Source: Acidobacteriota bacterium
GTDB taxonomy: Bacteria > Acidobacteriota > Terriglobia > Acidiferrales > UBA7541
Assembly (NCBI GenBank): GCA_013289585.1
Contig: JABCZR010000005.1
Coordinates: 110,117-174,116, forward strand
Direction: 5' to 3'
Length of the DNA: 64,000 bases
The notes below the pieces were generated by a model. That model did not search any database. It was not told the origin of the DNA and saw nothing but the letters and a program-made list of their open reading frames with translations. A program made the position numbers and the translations under genes. Shown here one piece after another: positions 53,264 through 61,917 of this stretch (the first letter of the stretch is position 1; each line of letters opens with the position of its first letter).

Positions 53264-53407
53264 GCTGCTTTTCCCACGCAGGACAGGTGAAAACTGTCAG
53301 CACCAAGCGGTCGGGGAGGCGGCGACGGCTACCCCAACCGCTTCCTGGGCCAAACCCGAATCACTAGATGTAAGTTCAAAAAAATCACAATTTCGAAGGA
53401 GAAGAAA

Positions 53408-54463
53408 ATGGCAGTCAACATGGACAAACTAAACGTATTCGTCGGGCAATTTGTTGGGGATCTAGGAGCTGCGGTCCACGCCGGTATGGTGGTGATTGGG
53501 GAAAAGCTGGGGTTGTACAAGGCTCTCGCCGAAGGCCCCTTGGACTCCGCCGAGCTTGCCGCCAGAACCAATACAGATGAAAGGTATGTGCGTGAATGGC
53601 TGGGTTCGCAGGCAGCGGGCGGCTACGTCACGTACAACGAAAAGACGCGCAAGTTCAGCCTGAACGAAGAACAGGCGTTTACACTGGCAAACGAAGACAG
53701 TCCCGCTTACATTCCAGGGGCATTCCAACTGGTTCTCGGCTCTCTCTCCGCTGTACCCAGGATTACCGAGTCGTTCCGCTCCGGCGCAGGCATGGGCTGG
53801 CACGAGCACGACGCCGACGTGTTTCATGGTTGCGAAAAATTCTTCCGGCCGGGGTACGCAGCCAATCTTGTAAGTTCGTGGATCCCTTCTCTGCAAGGTG
53901 TAAAGGCCAAGCTCGAAGCCGGCGCGCGAGTGGCCGATGTGGGCTGTGGCAAGGGCGCTTCTACCGTGCTGATGGCCAAAGCCTTTCCAAATTCACAATT
54001 CTTCGGTTTTGACTATCATGACAAATCCATTGAGGGGGCTCGCGCAACGGCCTCGCGACAAGGTCTCGCGGATCGCGCGATGTTTGCGGTGGCGAGCGCC
54101 AAGGGATTTCCCGGCAAGGACTACGACCTAATCACCGTATTCGATTGCCTCCACGACATGGGTGACCCTGTAGGAGCCGCGACTCACGTGCGCAATGCAC
54201 TGAGCAAGGATGGCACGTGGATGATCGTCGAACCGTTTGCGCACGACGAGCTGAAGGACAATCTGAATCCAGTCGGCCGCGTGTACTACTCCTTCTCAAC
54301 TCTGTTGTGTACGCCATGTTCGCGTTCGCAGGAAGTGGCGCTGTGCCTGGGCGCGCAGTCCGGGGAGAAGCGGATTCGCGAGGTGGTCACCGCAGCCGGC
54401 TTCAGCCGTTTCCGGCGCGCTGCAGAGACACCGTTCAACATCGTCTATGAAGCTCGTCCCTGA
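53408..54463 (+). CDS. Class I SAM-dependent methyltransferase
   Basis: This 351-residue protein starts MAVNMDKLNVFVGQFVGDLG with AGGAGAAG upstream. An N-terminal winged-helix dimerisation domain (LGLYKALAEGPLDSAELAAR and ERYVREWLGSQAAGGYV) precedes the Rossmann domain. Its motif I is VADVGCGKGASTVLMAKAFP near residue 177. The layout is that of the S-adenosylmethionine-dependent rRNA/small-molecule methyltransferases annotated as methyltransferase-domain/transcriptional-regulator-like proteins. The substrate is unknown. It lies 144 bases after the cupin gene and could share its control. Confidence 0.88.
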   Translation: MAVNMDKLNVFVGQFVGDLGAAVHAGMVVIGEKLGLYKALAEGPLDSAELAARTNTDERYVREWLGSQAAGGYVTYNEKTRKFSLNEEQAFTLANEDSPAYIPGAFQLVLGSLSAVPRITESFRSGAGMGWHEHDADVFHGCEKFFRPGYAANLVSSWIPSLQGVKAKLEAGARVADVGCGKGASTVLMAKAFPNSQFFGFDYHDKSIEGARATASRQGLADRAMFAVASAKGFPGKDYDLITVFDCLHDMGDPVGAATHVRNALSKDGTWMIVEPFAHDELKDNLNPVGRVYYSFSTLLCTPCSRSQEVALCLGAQSGEKRIREVVTAAGFSRFRRAAETPFNIVYEARP

Positions 54464-54591
54464 GCAGCGCGTTACGCGGGTCTTGCGGCGTTCTTTGAAT
54501 AGGGCGGGCACATTCGAATAGAAGAAGAAGCAGCACGAGGCACGCAGAGAGTCTTTGCTCCCTGCGCGCTTTGCAGTTTGAAAGGGCAATG

Positions 54592-55713
54592 CTACCCGCG
54601 GGTACGGTGGAATTCGCGCATGAAAGTGGTGAGGGCTTCGACGGCTTCGAGGGTGACGGCGTTGTAGAGAGAGACGCGCATACCACCGACGGAGCGGTGG
54701 CCTGGGGTGCCGACAAGGCTGGCAGCGGCGGCGTCTTTCGCAAACTGTTTTTCCAGGTTTTCGTCGCCATTGGCGACGCGGAAGACGACGTTCATTTTCG
54801 AGCGCGATTCTTTCTCGACGGGGCAACGGTAGAAGCCATTACTGGATTCGATCGTATCGTAAAGGAGTGTAGCCTTGGCGTCGTTGCGTTTTTCGATGGC
54901 AGGGACGCCGCCTTCGGATTCGATCCATTCGAGGACCAGGCCGACAATGTATACCGCGAAGGTCGGAGGCGTGTGGTAGAGAGACTTCTCCTTGATGTGC
55001 GTACGGTATTGAAGGACTGTGGGGAGATTTTTGTCGGCGCGCTCGGCGAGATCCTTTCGAATGATCACCACGGTGACACCGGAGGGGCCGAGATTTTTCT
55101 GGGCGCCAGCGAAAATCACTCCAAACTTATTCACATCAATCGAGCGCGAGGCGATGTCGGAAGACATATCGGCGACCAGCGGGACGTTGCCAGTTTCCGG
55201 CAGCGTGTTCCACTGCGTGCCTTCGATGGTGTTGTTGGTGCAGATGTGGACGTAGGAAGCGCCCGGTGAAAACTTGATTTCGTCCTTCCGAGGAACGCGG
55301 ACAAATTTCACGGGTTCGGTGGAGGCGGCGATGTTATGGAGAATTCCTTTCTTTAGCTCACCGATCGCTTTCGCGGTCCACATTCCGGTATGAAGAACGT
55401 CGACAGGCTTGCCGGGCAGGCAGAGGTTCATGGGGGCCATGGTGAACTGCATGCTGCCGCCGCCTTGAAGAAAGATCACCGCGTAATCGTCCGAAATTCC
55501 GAGGAGACTGCGGAGCTTTTGTTCGGCGGCGGCGATAATGCTTTCGAATTCGGGTGAGCGATGGCTCATTTCCATTACAGACATGCCGCTGCCGCGCCAA
55601 TCGAGGAGTTCTTCGCGGATGCGCTCCAGGACGGGTAATGGAAGCGCTCCGGGGCCCGCATTAAAGTTAATCGCGCGCTTGATTGATTGTTCGGAAAGCG
55701 TGGACGAAGTCAC
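54592..55713 (-). CDS. serC: Phosphoserine aminotransferase
   Basis: This 373-residue PLP enzyme of serine synthesis converts 3-phosphohydroxypyruvate and glutamate to phosphoserine. The N terminus INFNAGPGALPLPVLERIRE, the segment GSGMSVMEMSHRSPEFESII and the PLP lysine in FAGAQKNLGPSGVTVVI are diagnostic. Phosphate-binding residues RVSLYNAVT occur near the C terminus. The fold and length match the class V family. It is divergent from the peptide-modification cluster and need not be functionally linked. Confidence 0.97.
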   Translation of the reverse strand: MTSSTLSEQSIKRAINFNAGPGALPLPVLERIREELLDWRGSGMSVMEMSHRSPEFESIIAAAEQKLRSLLGISDDYAVIFLQGGGSMQFTMAPMNLCLPGKPVDVLHTGMWTAKAIGELKKGILHNIAASTEPVKFVRVPRKDEIKFSPGASYVHICTNNTIEGTQWNTLPETGNVPLVADMSSDIASRSIDVNKFGVIFAGAQKNLGPSGVTVVIIRKDLAERADKNLPTVLQYRTHIKEKSLYHTPPTFAVYIVGLVLEWIESEGGVPAIEKRNDAKATLLYDTIESSNGFYRCPVEKESRSKMNVVFRVANGDENLEKQFAKDAAAASLVGTPGHRSVGGMRVSLYNAVTLEAVEALTTFMREFHRTRG

Positions 55714-56062
55714 GACGGGAGATTCCTCTTTCTTTAAAAATTTGCAGCGGTGTAGGGACGCGATTTGCGCTGCCGTCTAAGTACTCCAGAATAACAGAAT
55801 CCGCTGAGCATCCGAAAAGCGTTGGGACGCCCCGATGGAGCTGAACCTGCGAAAGGTTTCAAATAGCTAAGACGGCACGTAGCACCAAGGTGCGGAGATT
55901 TCGCACGGCGGAAACTCGTTGAGGAATTGAGCAACGTACCCTTGACTTGGTGGGGGGGGTACGCGCAAAACTACTATAGCTTCCTTCCCCGAGGGGCTTG
56001 CAAAAGCGAGACGACGCCATGGTACCCCGCGCCGGCGCGCTCGCGCGACGCACTTGAGGAGC
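55714..56062. other. Divergent intergenic region, serC / RiPP cluster
   Basis: No gene was found in these 349 bases. A TTGACT hexamer near 55942 is followed by an unusual run of eight Gs (near 55951-55958) and by TACTATAG (55972-55979). No standard -35/-10 spacing fits. Promoters for both serC and the peptide cluster must lie here. Confidence 0.4.
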
Positions 56063-56851
56063 ATGTTGAACGCACCGGACGCCAATTCAGGGGGCGGTCG
56101 GCAGCAGCAATTCGAGTTGTCGATCGGCTGTGTGCCCTTCCGGCTCCAAATGACCGACCCGCAACTTTACGACGCGGCATCGGTGCGCTACGCCGCGTTT
56201 ACGGGGGCGGGAGCGCAGCCCATCCACATTGCATTGAACAATTTTTCCATCGAGGAACGCGAGCCGGCCGAATTTGCCTATGAATTTGAAGGCGCGGTGC
56301 TGCGGGATAGTTCAAGCCAAACAAATTTTGACGGCGTTGGCAACGAGTACGCGCTGGATTCGCTGCTGCGCGTTCTGCTGAGCTGGAAGCTCGCGGGCCG
56401 CAGCGGTTTTCTTTTGCACGCCGCCACGGTCATTCGCCATGGAAAGGCCTACGTTTTCACGGGCAGATCGGGCGCAGGGAAGAGCACCATCGCCTCGCTG
56501 TCGCCGGAAGGAAGCGTGCTTACCGACGAGATATCGCTGCTGCGGCGCGAAAACGGGGAGTGGAGAGCGTACGGGACGCCTTTCTGGGGGGAATTTCGCG
56601 CGGCAGGGTCGAATACCAGCGCGCCGGTGAAAGGGATTTTCCGGCTGGTCCAGGCGTCAGAAAATCGAGTCGCGCTTCTTCGTCCGGTCGAGATGCTTCG
56701 CGCACTCTTGCCGAACGTATTGTTTTTTTCTGCCGAGTCCGAGGCCAACCGGCGGCTTCTGGGAATTCTCGCGCAGGCTGCTGAGGAAATTTCGAGTTAC
56801 GAGCTGGCGTTTCGCAAAGATCAAACGTTTTGGGAGGTTCTTCCCGAATGA
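56063..56851 (+). CDS. HPr-kinase-like ATPase of the RiPP cluster
   Basis: This 262-residue protein uses the ATG at 56063 (a TTG nine bases upstream is the alternative). The C-terminal half holds the HprK-like P-loop: LLHAATVIRHGKAYVFTGRS with Walker A GRSGAGKST at 134-142, then VLTDEISLLRRENGEWRAYG. The N-terminal half lacks the true HPr-kinase regulatory domain. HprK-related proteins of this size occur repeatedly in peptide-modification clusters with PqqD and a radical SAM enzyme; their exact job is unknown. It is coupled to the PqqD gene by an ATGA overlap. Confidence 0.85.
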   Translation: MLNAPDANSGGGRQQQFELSIGCVPFRLQMTDPQLYDAASVRYAAFTGAGAQPIHIALNNFSIEEREPAEFAYEFEGAVLRDSSSQTNFDGVGNEYALDSLLRVLLSWKLAGRSGFLLHAATVIRHGKAYVFTGRSGAGKSTIASLSPEGSVLTDEISLLRRENGEWRAYGTPFWGEFRAAGSNTSAPVKGIFRLVQASENRVALLRPVEMLRALLPNVLFFSAESEANRRLLGILAQAAEEISSYELAFRKDQTFWEVLPE

Positions 56852-57150
56852 CGAGCAAACCGTCCGCTTGCTGGCAGAAGAATCCCGCCTTGGCGTGGAG
56901 AGAAATCGACGAAGCGACAGTCATTATTTCACCGACGGACAGCGTGATGCATGAGCTGAACGACACGGGAAGCTTTCTCTGGAAAAATATTGATGGCCAG
57001 AGGTCGGCGGCGGAGCTGGCGGAGCTGCTTGCGGAAAGTTATGAGGTGACGCCGGACGTGGCGTTGAACGACACGCAAGCGCTGCTCGAAGAGATGTCTA
57101 CGCGGAAACTGGTGGTGCCGGTCTCGGCGTCCGGCGGAGAGTCACGTTGA
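56848..57150 (+). CDS. PqqD-like RiPP recognition element
   Basis: This 100-residue protein starts MTSKPSACWQKNPALAWREI. The PqqD pattern is seen in ATVIISPTDSVMHELNDTGS with FLWKNIDGQRSAAELAELL and YEVTPDVALNDTQALLEEMS. PqqD proteins are winged-helix carriers that bind the leader peptide and deliver it to the radical SAM enzyme. Overlaps of 4 bases at both ends tie it to the HprK-like and radical SAM genes. Confidence 0.92.
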   Translation: MTSKPSACWQKNPALAWREIDEATVIISPTDSVMHELNDTGSFLWKNIDGQRSAAELAELLAESYEVTPDVALNDTQALLEEMSTRKLVVPVSASGGESR

Positions 57151-58355
57151 GCACAAGCGCAGCAGCGGGCGCCACGCCCGTCATGGACCGGCTGATCTCG
57201 CGCACGGTGCTCCGGCACCAGCCGCTGAGCGTGCATTTCGATTTGACGTACCGTTGCAACGAACGCTGCGTGCACTGCTACCTGGATCACGAAGACCACG
57301 GCGAACTGACGACGGCCGAGTGCCTGGCGGTGATGAAGGAGTTGGCGAGCGCGGGGACGCTGTTTCTTACGTTCAGCGGCGGAGAGATTTTTCTTCGGCC
57401 GGACCTCTACGAGATTCTGGCGGAGGCGCGGCGCTTGCATTTCGACCTCAGCCTGAAGACCAACGCGCTACTGGTGACGGAAGAACGCGCGGCGCGGTTA
57501 CGCGAATATGGTGTGCGGCGCGTACAGATCAGCGTTTACAGCGACATTCCGGAAGTGCACGATGCAATTACAAAGGTTCCCGGGTCGCTGCAGCGGACGC
57601 TGGCGGCGATTCCGCTGCTGTTGGAACAAGGGTTGCAGGTAAAGCTGGCGTGTCCGCTGATGCGGGAGAATTTGCTGGCGTACCGCGGGGTGATGGCTTT
57701 AGCGGAAAAGCTGGGCGTTCCGTACGTATTGGACCTGACAATCACGCCGATGATGGACGGCAACGAAGCGCCGCTGGCGCATCGCATACCGGTTTCCTCG
57801 CTTCTGCCAGTGATGCAGGATCCCACGTTGCATGCGTGCAAACCGCAGCCGACTGCTGAAGCAACCCGTGCCAGGCAGGAGTTTCCGGCGGCGATCGGGA
57901 GTGCTGTTTCGAGCGGCATCGAGAATGCGGCGTACGAAGACTTGCCGTGCAGCGCGGGCCACAACAGCTGCTACATTTCGCCCTATGGCGATGTTTTTCC
58001 CTGCGTGCAATTGCCGCAAGCGGCTGGAAACCTGCGGCGCGAACGATTCAGCGATATCTGGTATCACGCGCCACAACTCGAGCGGCTCCGCGGGATTCGC
58101 GAGAGCCAGCTTCCGGTTTGTTCGCGATGCGAAATTCGCAGCTACTGCGAGCGATGCCCGGGGCTGGCGCTGATGGAAGGCGGAGACCTGCTGGGGGCTT
58201 ACGAGCGCGCGTGCGAACTAGCGGAGCAGAAAGCGCAACTGGCCGGTGTGGTTACACCCATCAGCGCGCTGCATAGAGAGCAAGCGGCATTCGCGATGCA
58301 GACAAATTCGAGGAATGAAATCGCTTCATTTGTTGCAAACTCTAGTTCAGACTGA
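57147..58355 (+). CDS. Radical SAM/SPASM peptide-modifying enzyme
   Basis: This 402-residue enzyme uses a TTG start inside the pqqD end. The radical SAM cluster motif is CNERCVHC (Cys37, 41, 44) and GGEIFLRPDL follows. A complete SPASM domain is present: CSAGHNSCYISPYGDVFPC and later CSRCEIRSYCERCPG with a final Cys in ERACELAEQ, enough for two auxiliary [4Fe-4S] clusters. Such enzymes install thioether, C-C or ether cross-links or other modifications on ribosomal peptides. The precursor gene follows 11 bases later. Confidence 0.94.
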   Translation: MSTSAAAGATPVMDRLISRTVLRHQPLSVHFDLTYRCNERCVHCYLDHEDHGELTTAECLAVMKELASAGTLFLTFSGGEIFLRPDLYEILAEARRLHFDLSLKTNALLVTEERAARLREYGVRRVQISVYSDIPEVHDAITKVPGSLQRTLAAIPLLLEQGLQVKLACPLMRENLLAYRGVMALAEKLGVPYVLDLTITPMMDGNEAPLAHRIPVSSLLPVMQDPTLHACKPQPTAEATRARQEFPAAIGSAVSSGIENAAYEDLPCSAGHNSCYISPYGDVFPCVQLPQAAGNLRRERFSDIWYHAPQLERLRGIRESQLPVCSRCEIRSYCERCPGLALMEGGDLLGAYERACELAEQKAQLAGVVTPISALHREQAAFAMQTNSRNEIASFVANSSSD

Positions 58356-58366
58356 GGGAACACGGA

Positions 58367-58537
58367 ATGGCTGACGATCAAAAAAGCTCTCCTCAAGCGC
58401 CTGGCGGAAGCGGCGGCAAGAAGCCATATACGAAGCCGAGCGTTGTTTCTGAACCGATATACGAGACGCTGGCGCTGGCGTGCGGCAAATTGCCGGGCCA
58501 GGGCGGAGTTTGCAACGGCGCTCCCCGACGGTCATAA
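58367..58537 (+). CDS. Candidate RiPP precursor peptide (56 residues)
   Basis: This short gene begins 11 bases after the radical SAM stop, with AGGGA (58355-58359) at seven bases from the ATG. The N-terminal half is polar and flexible (MADDQKSSPQAPGGSGGKK), as in a leader peptide. Next comes PYTKPSVVSEPIYETLALAC, and the C-terminal part contains Cys39 and Cys49 in ACGKLPGQGGVCN, a Gly-rich loop flanked by two cysteines. Size, position, ribosome-binding site and composition fit a substrate of the upstream enzyme. The cross-link type (thioether, disulfide, C-C) and cleavage site are not determined. The product class is not assigned. Confidence 0.82.
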   Translation: MADDQKSSPQAPGGSGGKKPYTKPSVVSEPIYETLALACGKLPGQGGVCNGAPRRS

Positions 58538-58819
58538 AAAAGTGCGGCGCGACAGCCCGAGAGGGCCATGGCGGAGGCTAACCGGCACAGTGAAGTGCTG
58601 TACTTTTGGGCAAACCGGGACTTGTGGTCCATTGACCGTTCCCACCTGAAACTCCACGCTTGTATTCAGAGGCGGTAACAGCTTTATATCCGAACCACTT
58701 CCTTTGTTGCTGCTGTTCGGAAAGGCCCCTACCAGGCGCATCTTGGATTCGAGATATGCGTGCAGTCGCGCGCTTGCGACTGGAAGGACCGCTTTTAGAG
58801 TTTTCGTCTTGAGGAATGG
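58538..58819. other. Unassigned stretch between precursor and peptidase genes
   Basis: I see no gene I can support in these 282 bases. A 36-codon plus-strand frame begins at 58568 and a 69-codon minus-strand frame ends at 58532; neither has a ribosome-binding site or family features. It could hold an untranslated region or a second, unrecognised small peptide. Confidence 0.4.
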
Positions 58820-59368
58820 ATGGAGAATCGGCAGGATCAGCGGAAGAAGTCGAACCGGCTCGGCGGTGAACGCCGGGCTGATGACGCGGCGCGCATTGCG
58901 GAAGCGTTGGCGAAGCGCGGCCACGTTTCCATGCGCGTTCATGGCACGAGCATGCTTCCGTGGGTGCGGCCGGGCAGCGTCGCCTTGATTCGGCAGACTT
59001 CGATCGAAAACGTGCGTTGCGGGGACATCGTCTTGTTCCGACGCGACACGCACCTCTTCGTACACCGTATTGTAGAAAAGCGGGGTTCCCTGGAGACCGC
59101 TCAACTCTTTTCCAAGGGCGATGCACATCCGACATCTGACGGCCCTATGGAACAAGGCCAATTGTTGGGCCGAGTGGTGCGAATTTACCGGGACGGAGAC
59201 GGAATAGACCTCGATGCGCCGGGCCAGCTGGCTTTGGGACTGCTTATTTCGAAACTCTCATTGCACAGCCGTTATTGGTATCCGATGGCAAAATTCGTGG
59301 CCATCGTGACCCGGCCGGTGCGCCGGTTGATGCATCCACGGCGTGTTTCCAACCTCGCGGTTCGCTGA
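58820..59368 (+). CDS. S24/S26-type signal-peptidase-like protease
   Basis: This 182-residue protein uses the ATG at 58820, four bases after GAGGA. The catalytic serine is Ser44 in MRVHGTSMLPWVRPGS. The general base appears to be His82 in LFVHRIV, so the dyad is Ser/His as in SipW/ER-type signal peptidases instead of Ser/Lys. KGDAHPTSD supplies the third conserved box. No N-terminal membrane anchor is seen; a weak hydrophobic stretch lies near 140-150. It probably removes the leader from the modified peptide, judged from position and family use. Confidence 0.85.
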   Translation: MENRQDQRKKSNRLGGERRADDAARIAEALAKRGHVSMRVHGTSMLPWVRPGSVALIRQTSIENVRCGDIVLFRRDTHLFVHRIVEKRGSLETAQLFSKGDAHPTSDGPMEQGQLLGRVVRIYRDGDGIDLDAPGQLALGLLISKLSLHSRYWYPMAKFVAIVTRPVRRLMHPRRVSNLAVR

Positions 59369-59385
59369 TTCCTGCGCGGGAAGTT

Positions 59386-61917
59386 TCAGCTATTTTCCAC
59401 TAAAGCAAACTCGACGCGTTTTCGCATGGGATCGATGCGTTCCGCGCGAACGCCTATGCGATCGCCGAGATGCCATTCCATGGGTTTTGGCTTCGCGCCG
59501 CGGCCACTGCGCACATCGCGGCGACCATCGTGGCTCGAAAGAGCGACCATCGCATGATCGCGTTCGCGATAGACGCAGCGAGCGCCAGCGAAATCTTCCA
59601 GCGCATTGACCGGAATTAGCCCTTCCACGAAGACTTCGAACAGTTCGACGAAGCAGCCGAATTTTTGCACGGAGATGATCAGCGCGTCGTATTCCTCGCC
59701 CAGATGCGCTTCCATAAACTGCGCGGTTTTCCAATCCAGAAGCTCGCGCTCGGCACCGGCGGCGCGTCGCTCGGCTTCGGAAGTTTCCGCGGCGATCTCT
59801 TCAAGATTTCGGTGGGAATAAAGAGTGGACTCAGAACCTCGGGGAGCGGCGGCGTATGCATTGGTCGAAGGGGCGGCATCTCTCGGATGATCGAGCGCCC
59901 ATTTGAGAATGCGATGGACGATAAGGTCCGGGTAGCGGCGGATGGGTGAAGTGAAATGCGTGTATTCATCAAAACCGAGAGCGAAATGGCCGAGCGGCTC
60001 GGCGGCGTAGCGGGCTTGCTTGAGCGAACGAAGCATCAGGTAGGAGATGATGCGCTCTTCCGGTTTGCCGACGACCTTTCGAATGAGGCGCTGGTAATGC
60101 TGCGGCGTGATGCGAATTTCCGCGCCGGGAAGCGCGATCTTCATGCCGCGCTCGCGGCCGTGGCCGTAGGAATCGGGGCGGCCGGCTTTTGCAGGCGAAG
60201 GCACGCGGCCATGGCGGACGGCTACTTCGCGCTGGTGAAGATTTTCGATGCCAAGTGAGTAGCCAAAAGCGCGGGCCAGCTCTTCGAACTCCAGGACTTT
60301 GCGGGCATCTGGCTTTTCGTGGACGCGGTGGAGAGATTCGATGCCGCGCTGGAGGAGATAGCCGTCGACGGCGCGGTTGGCGGAAAGCATGAACTCCTCG
60401 ATCAGCCGGTGTGCGATGTTGCGCTCGCTGCGGGTGATGCTGGTCATGCGCTGCTCGTCGTCGAACTCGATAACGCGCTCGGGGAGATCGAAATCGATCG
60501 AGCCATGCTCGTTGCGGCGCGCATTGAGAAGCAGGGCCAGTTCTTTCATGTCGCGGAAGTGCGGCGCCAGCGCCGCGTAGCGCTCGGTCATCTCGGCGTC
60601 GCCTTCGATCACTTTGTTGACGTTGGTATAGGTCATGCGCTCGGCGGAGCGGATGACGCCGCTTGTCATGCGCGAGGATTTCATGTTGCCGGCGCGATCG
60701 AATTCCATAAGGGCGCTCATGACCAGGCGATCCTCGCGCGGTTTCAGAGAACACATGCCGTTCGAAAGGGATTCAGGGAGCATGGGCACAGCGCGATCGG
60801 GAAAATAGACGGAGGTGCCGCGAAGGCGCGCTTCCAGGTCGAGTACGGTGGCGGTTCGAACGTAGTGGGCGACGTCCGCGATGTGTACTTGCAGATCCCA
60901 CGTGCCATCCGAGCGGTGTTCGACGTAGACGGCGTCGTCAAAGTCGCGCGCGGTTTCGCCGTCGATGGTGACGATCGGGAGATGGCGGAAATCTTCGCGA
61001 TTTGCAAATTCGTTTTCGGTCACAGGGAGGGCGCGCTGCCTGGCTTCTTCCAGGACTTCGGAAGAAAAGATGTGAGGCAAGTGATGTTTGCGAATGATGA
61101 TTTCGATGTCCACACCGAGATCGCCGGGACGTCCCAGGATTTCGAAGACGCGGCCGGTGGGCGCTGCGCCTCCACGCGGGTAACGAGTGAGCTCGACGTT
61201 TACGACTGCTCCGTCGAGTTCGTCGAAACGCGGGATGCGTCTTCCACGGATGCTGGTTTCATCGGAGCCGCTGAATCCCAGCTTCTTCCATAGGCCGGGA
61301 GTGAGTTCCTGGCCCCGGGGGATTTCCACTTCGTGCTGGATTCGAACGTCATACGGCAGGACGGTGTTTCCGTTCGGGCCATAGCGGAATAGACCGACAA
61401 TGCTCGGATGCGCGCGGTCGAGGATTCGAATGATGCGTCCTTCGGCGCGCTGCGCACCAGAAATGCCGCCAGGGCGTCGCTGGATTTTGGCGAGAACATG
61501 GTCACCGTGCATGGCGTCTTCGACGGCGTCGCGAGGGATGAAGACGTCGCCGTCCAGTTGCGGCACCGGAGTATCGGGAACGACAAATCCGTAGCCGTCG
61601 TGATGAAGGACCAGGCGTCCTTTGACTTCATCAATCTGTGCGAACGCGGAGCGCGGGATTTGTTGCGCATGATCCACACGCGGCGTTTGGCCGGGTGTAT
61701 CGCGATCCGGCTTGCGGCTCGGCAAGCGGTAACGCCCGCCCGGCAGTTCCTCGAGGGCATGGCGTTTCTTGAGTTTTGAGAGCATTTTGAACAGGGGGCG
61801 GGTGTCGGCCTTTTTCAAGTGGAGGCCTTGGGAGATTTCGCTTGCAGAGGCTGGTTCCCTCCTAATTTGAAGAAAACGCAATATGTTATCGGGGCTGAGA
61901 TGTGAAGGACGTGGCAT
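59386..61917 (-). CDS. rnr: Ribonuclease R (exoribonuclease II family)
   Basis: This 843-residue 3'-5' exoribonuclease has an N-terminal helix-turn-helix region (1-75), cold-shock OB domains (about 95-260), the RNB catalytic domain with the metal-binding Asp set in VTIDGETARDFDDAVYVEH (about 318-336) and a C-terminal S1 domain ending near 835. It degrades structured RNA and takes part in ribosome quality control. The linked motif GVIRSAERMTYTNVNKVI is typical of RNase R. It is convergent with the peptidase gene of the RiPP cluster (17-base gap). Confidence 0.97.
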   Translation of the reverse strand: MPRPSHLSPDNILRFLQIRREPASASEISQGLHLKKADTRPLFKMLSKLKKRHALEELPGGRYRLPSRKPDRDTPGQTPRVDHAQQIPRSAFAQIDEVKGRLVLHHDGYGFVVPDTPVPQLDGDVFIPRDAVEDAMHGDHVLAKIQRRPGGISGAQRAEGRIIRILDRAHPSIVGLFRYGPNGNTVLPYDVRIQHEVEIPRGQELTPGLWKKLGFSGSDETSIRGRRIPRFDELDGAVVNVELTRYPRGGAAPTGRVFEILGRPGDLGVDIEIIIRKHHLPHIFSSEVLEEARQRALPVTENEFANREDFRHLPIVTIDGETARDFDDAVYVEHRSDGTWDLQVHIADVAHYVRTATVLDLEARLRGTSVYFPDRAVPMLPESLSNGMCSLKPREDRLVMSALMEFDRAGNMKSSRMTSGVIRSAERMTYTNVNKVIEGDAEMTERYAALAPHFRDMKELALLLNARRNEHGSIDFDLPERVIEFDDEQRMTSITRSERNIAHRLIEEFMLSANRAVDGYLLQRGIESLHRVHEKPDARKVLEFEELARAFGYSLGIENLHQREVAVRHGRVPSPAKAGRPDSYGHGRERGMKIALPGAEIRITPQHYQRLIRKVVGKPEERIISYLMLRSLKQARYAAEPLGHFALGFDEYTHFTSPIRRYPDLIVHRILKWALDHPRDAAPSTNAYAAAPRGSESTLYSHRNLEEIAAETSEAERRAAGAERELLDWKTAQFMEAHLGEEYDALIISVQKFGCFVELFEVFVEGLIPVNALEDFAGARCVYRERDHAMVALSSHDGRRDVRSGRGAKPKPMEWHLGDRIGVRAERIDPMRKRVEFALVENS

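Noticed and set aside
55927-56283. 118-codon plus-strand frame starting with a Trp-rich segment before the HprK-like gene
   Set aside because: It overlaps the HprK-like gene in another frame and becomes Arg/Ala-rich shadow sequence; no start signal.
58532-59161. Minus-strand frame opposite the peptidase and the precursor downstream region
   Set aside because: Overlaps the peptidase gene and lacks a start signal; only its last part lies in the unassigned gap.
60319-61293. 324-codon plus-strand frame opposite rnr
   Set aside because: Antisense shadow of the RNB catalytic domain.
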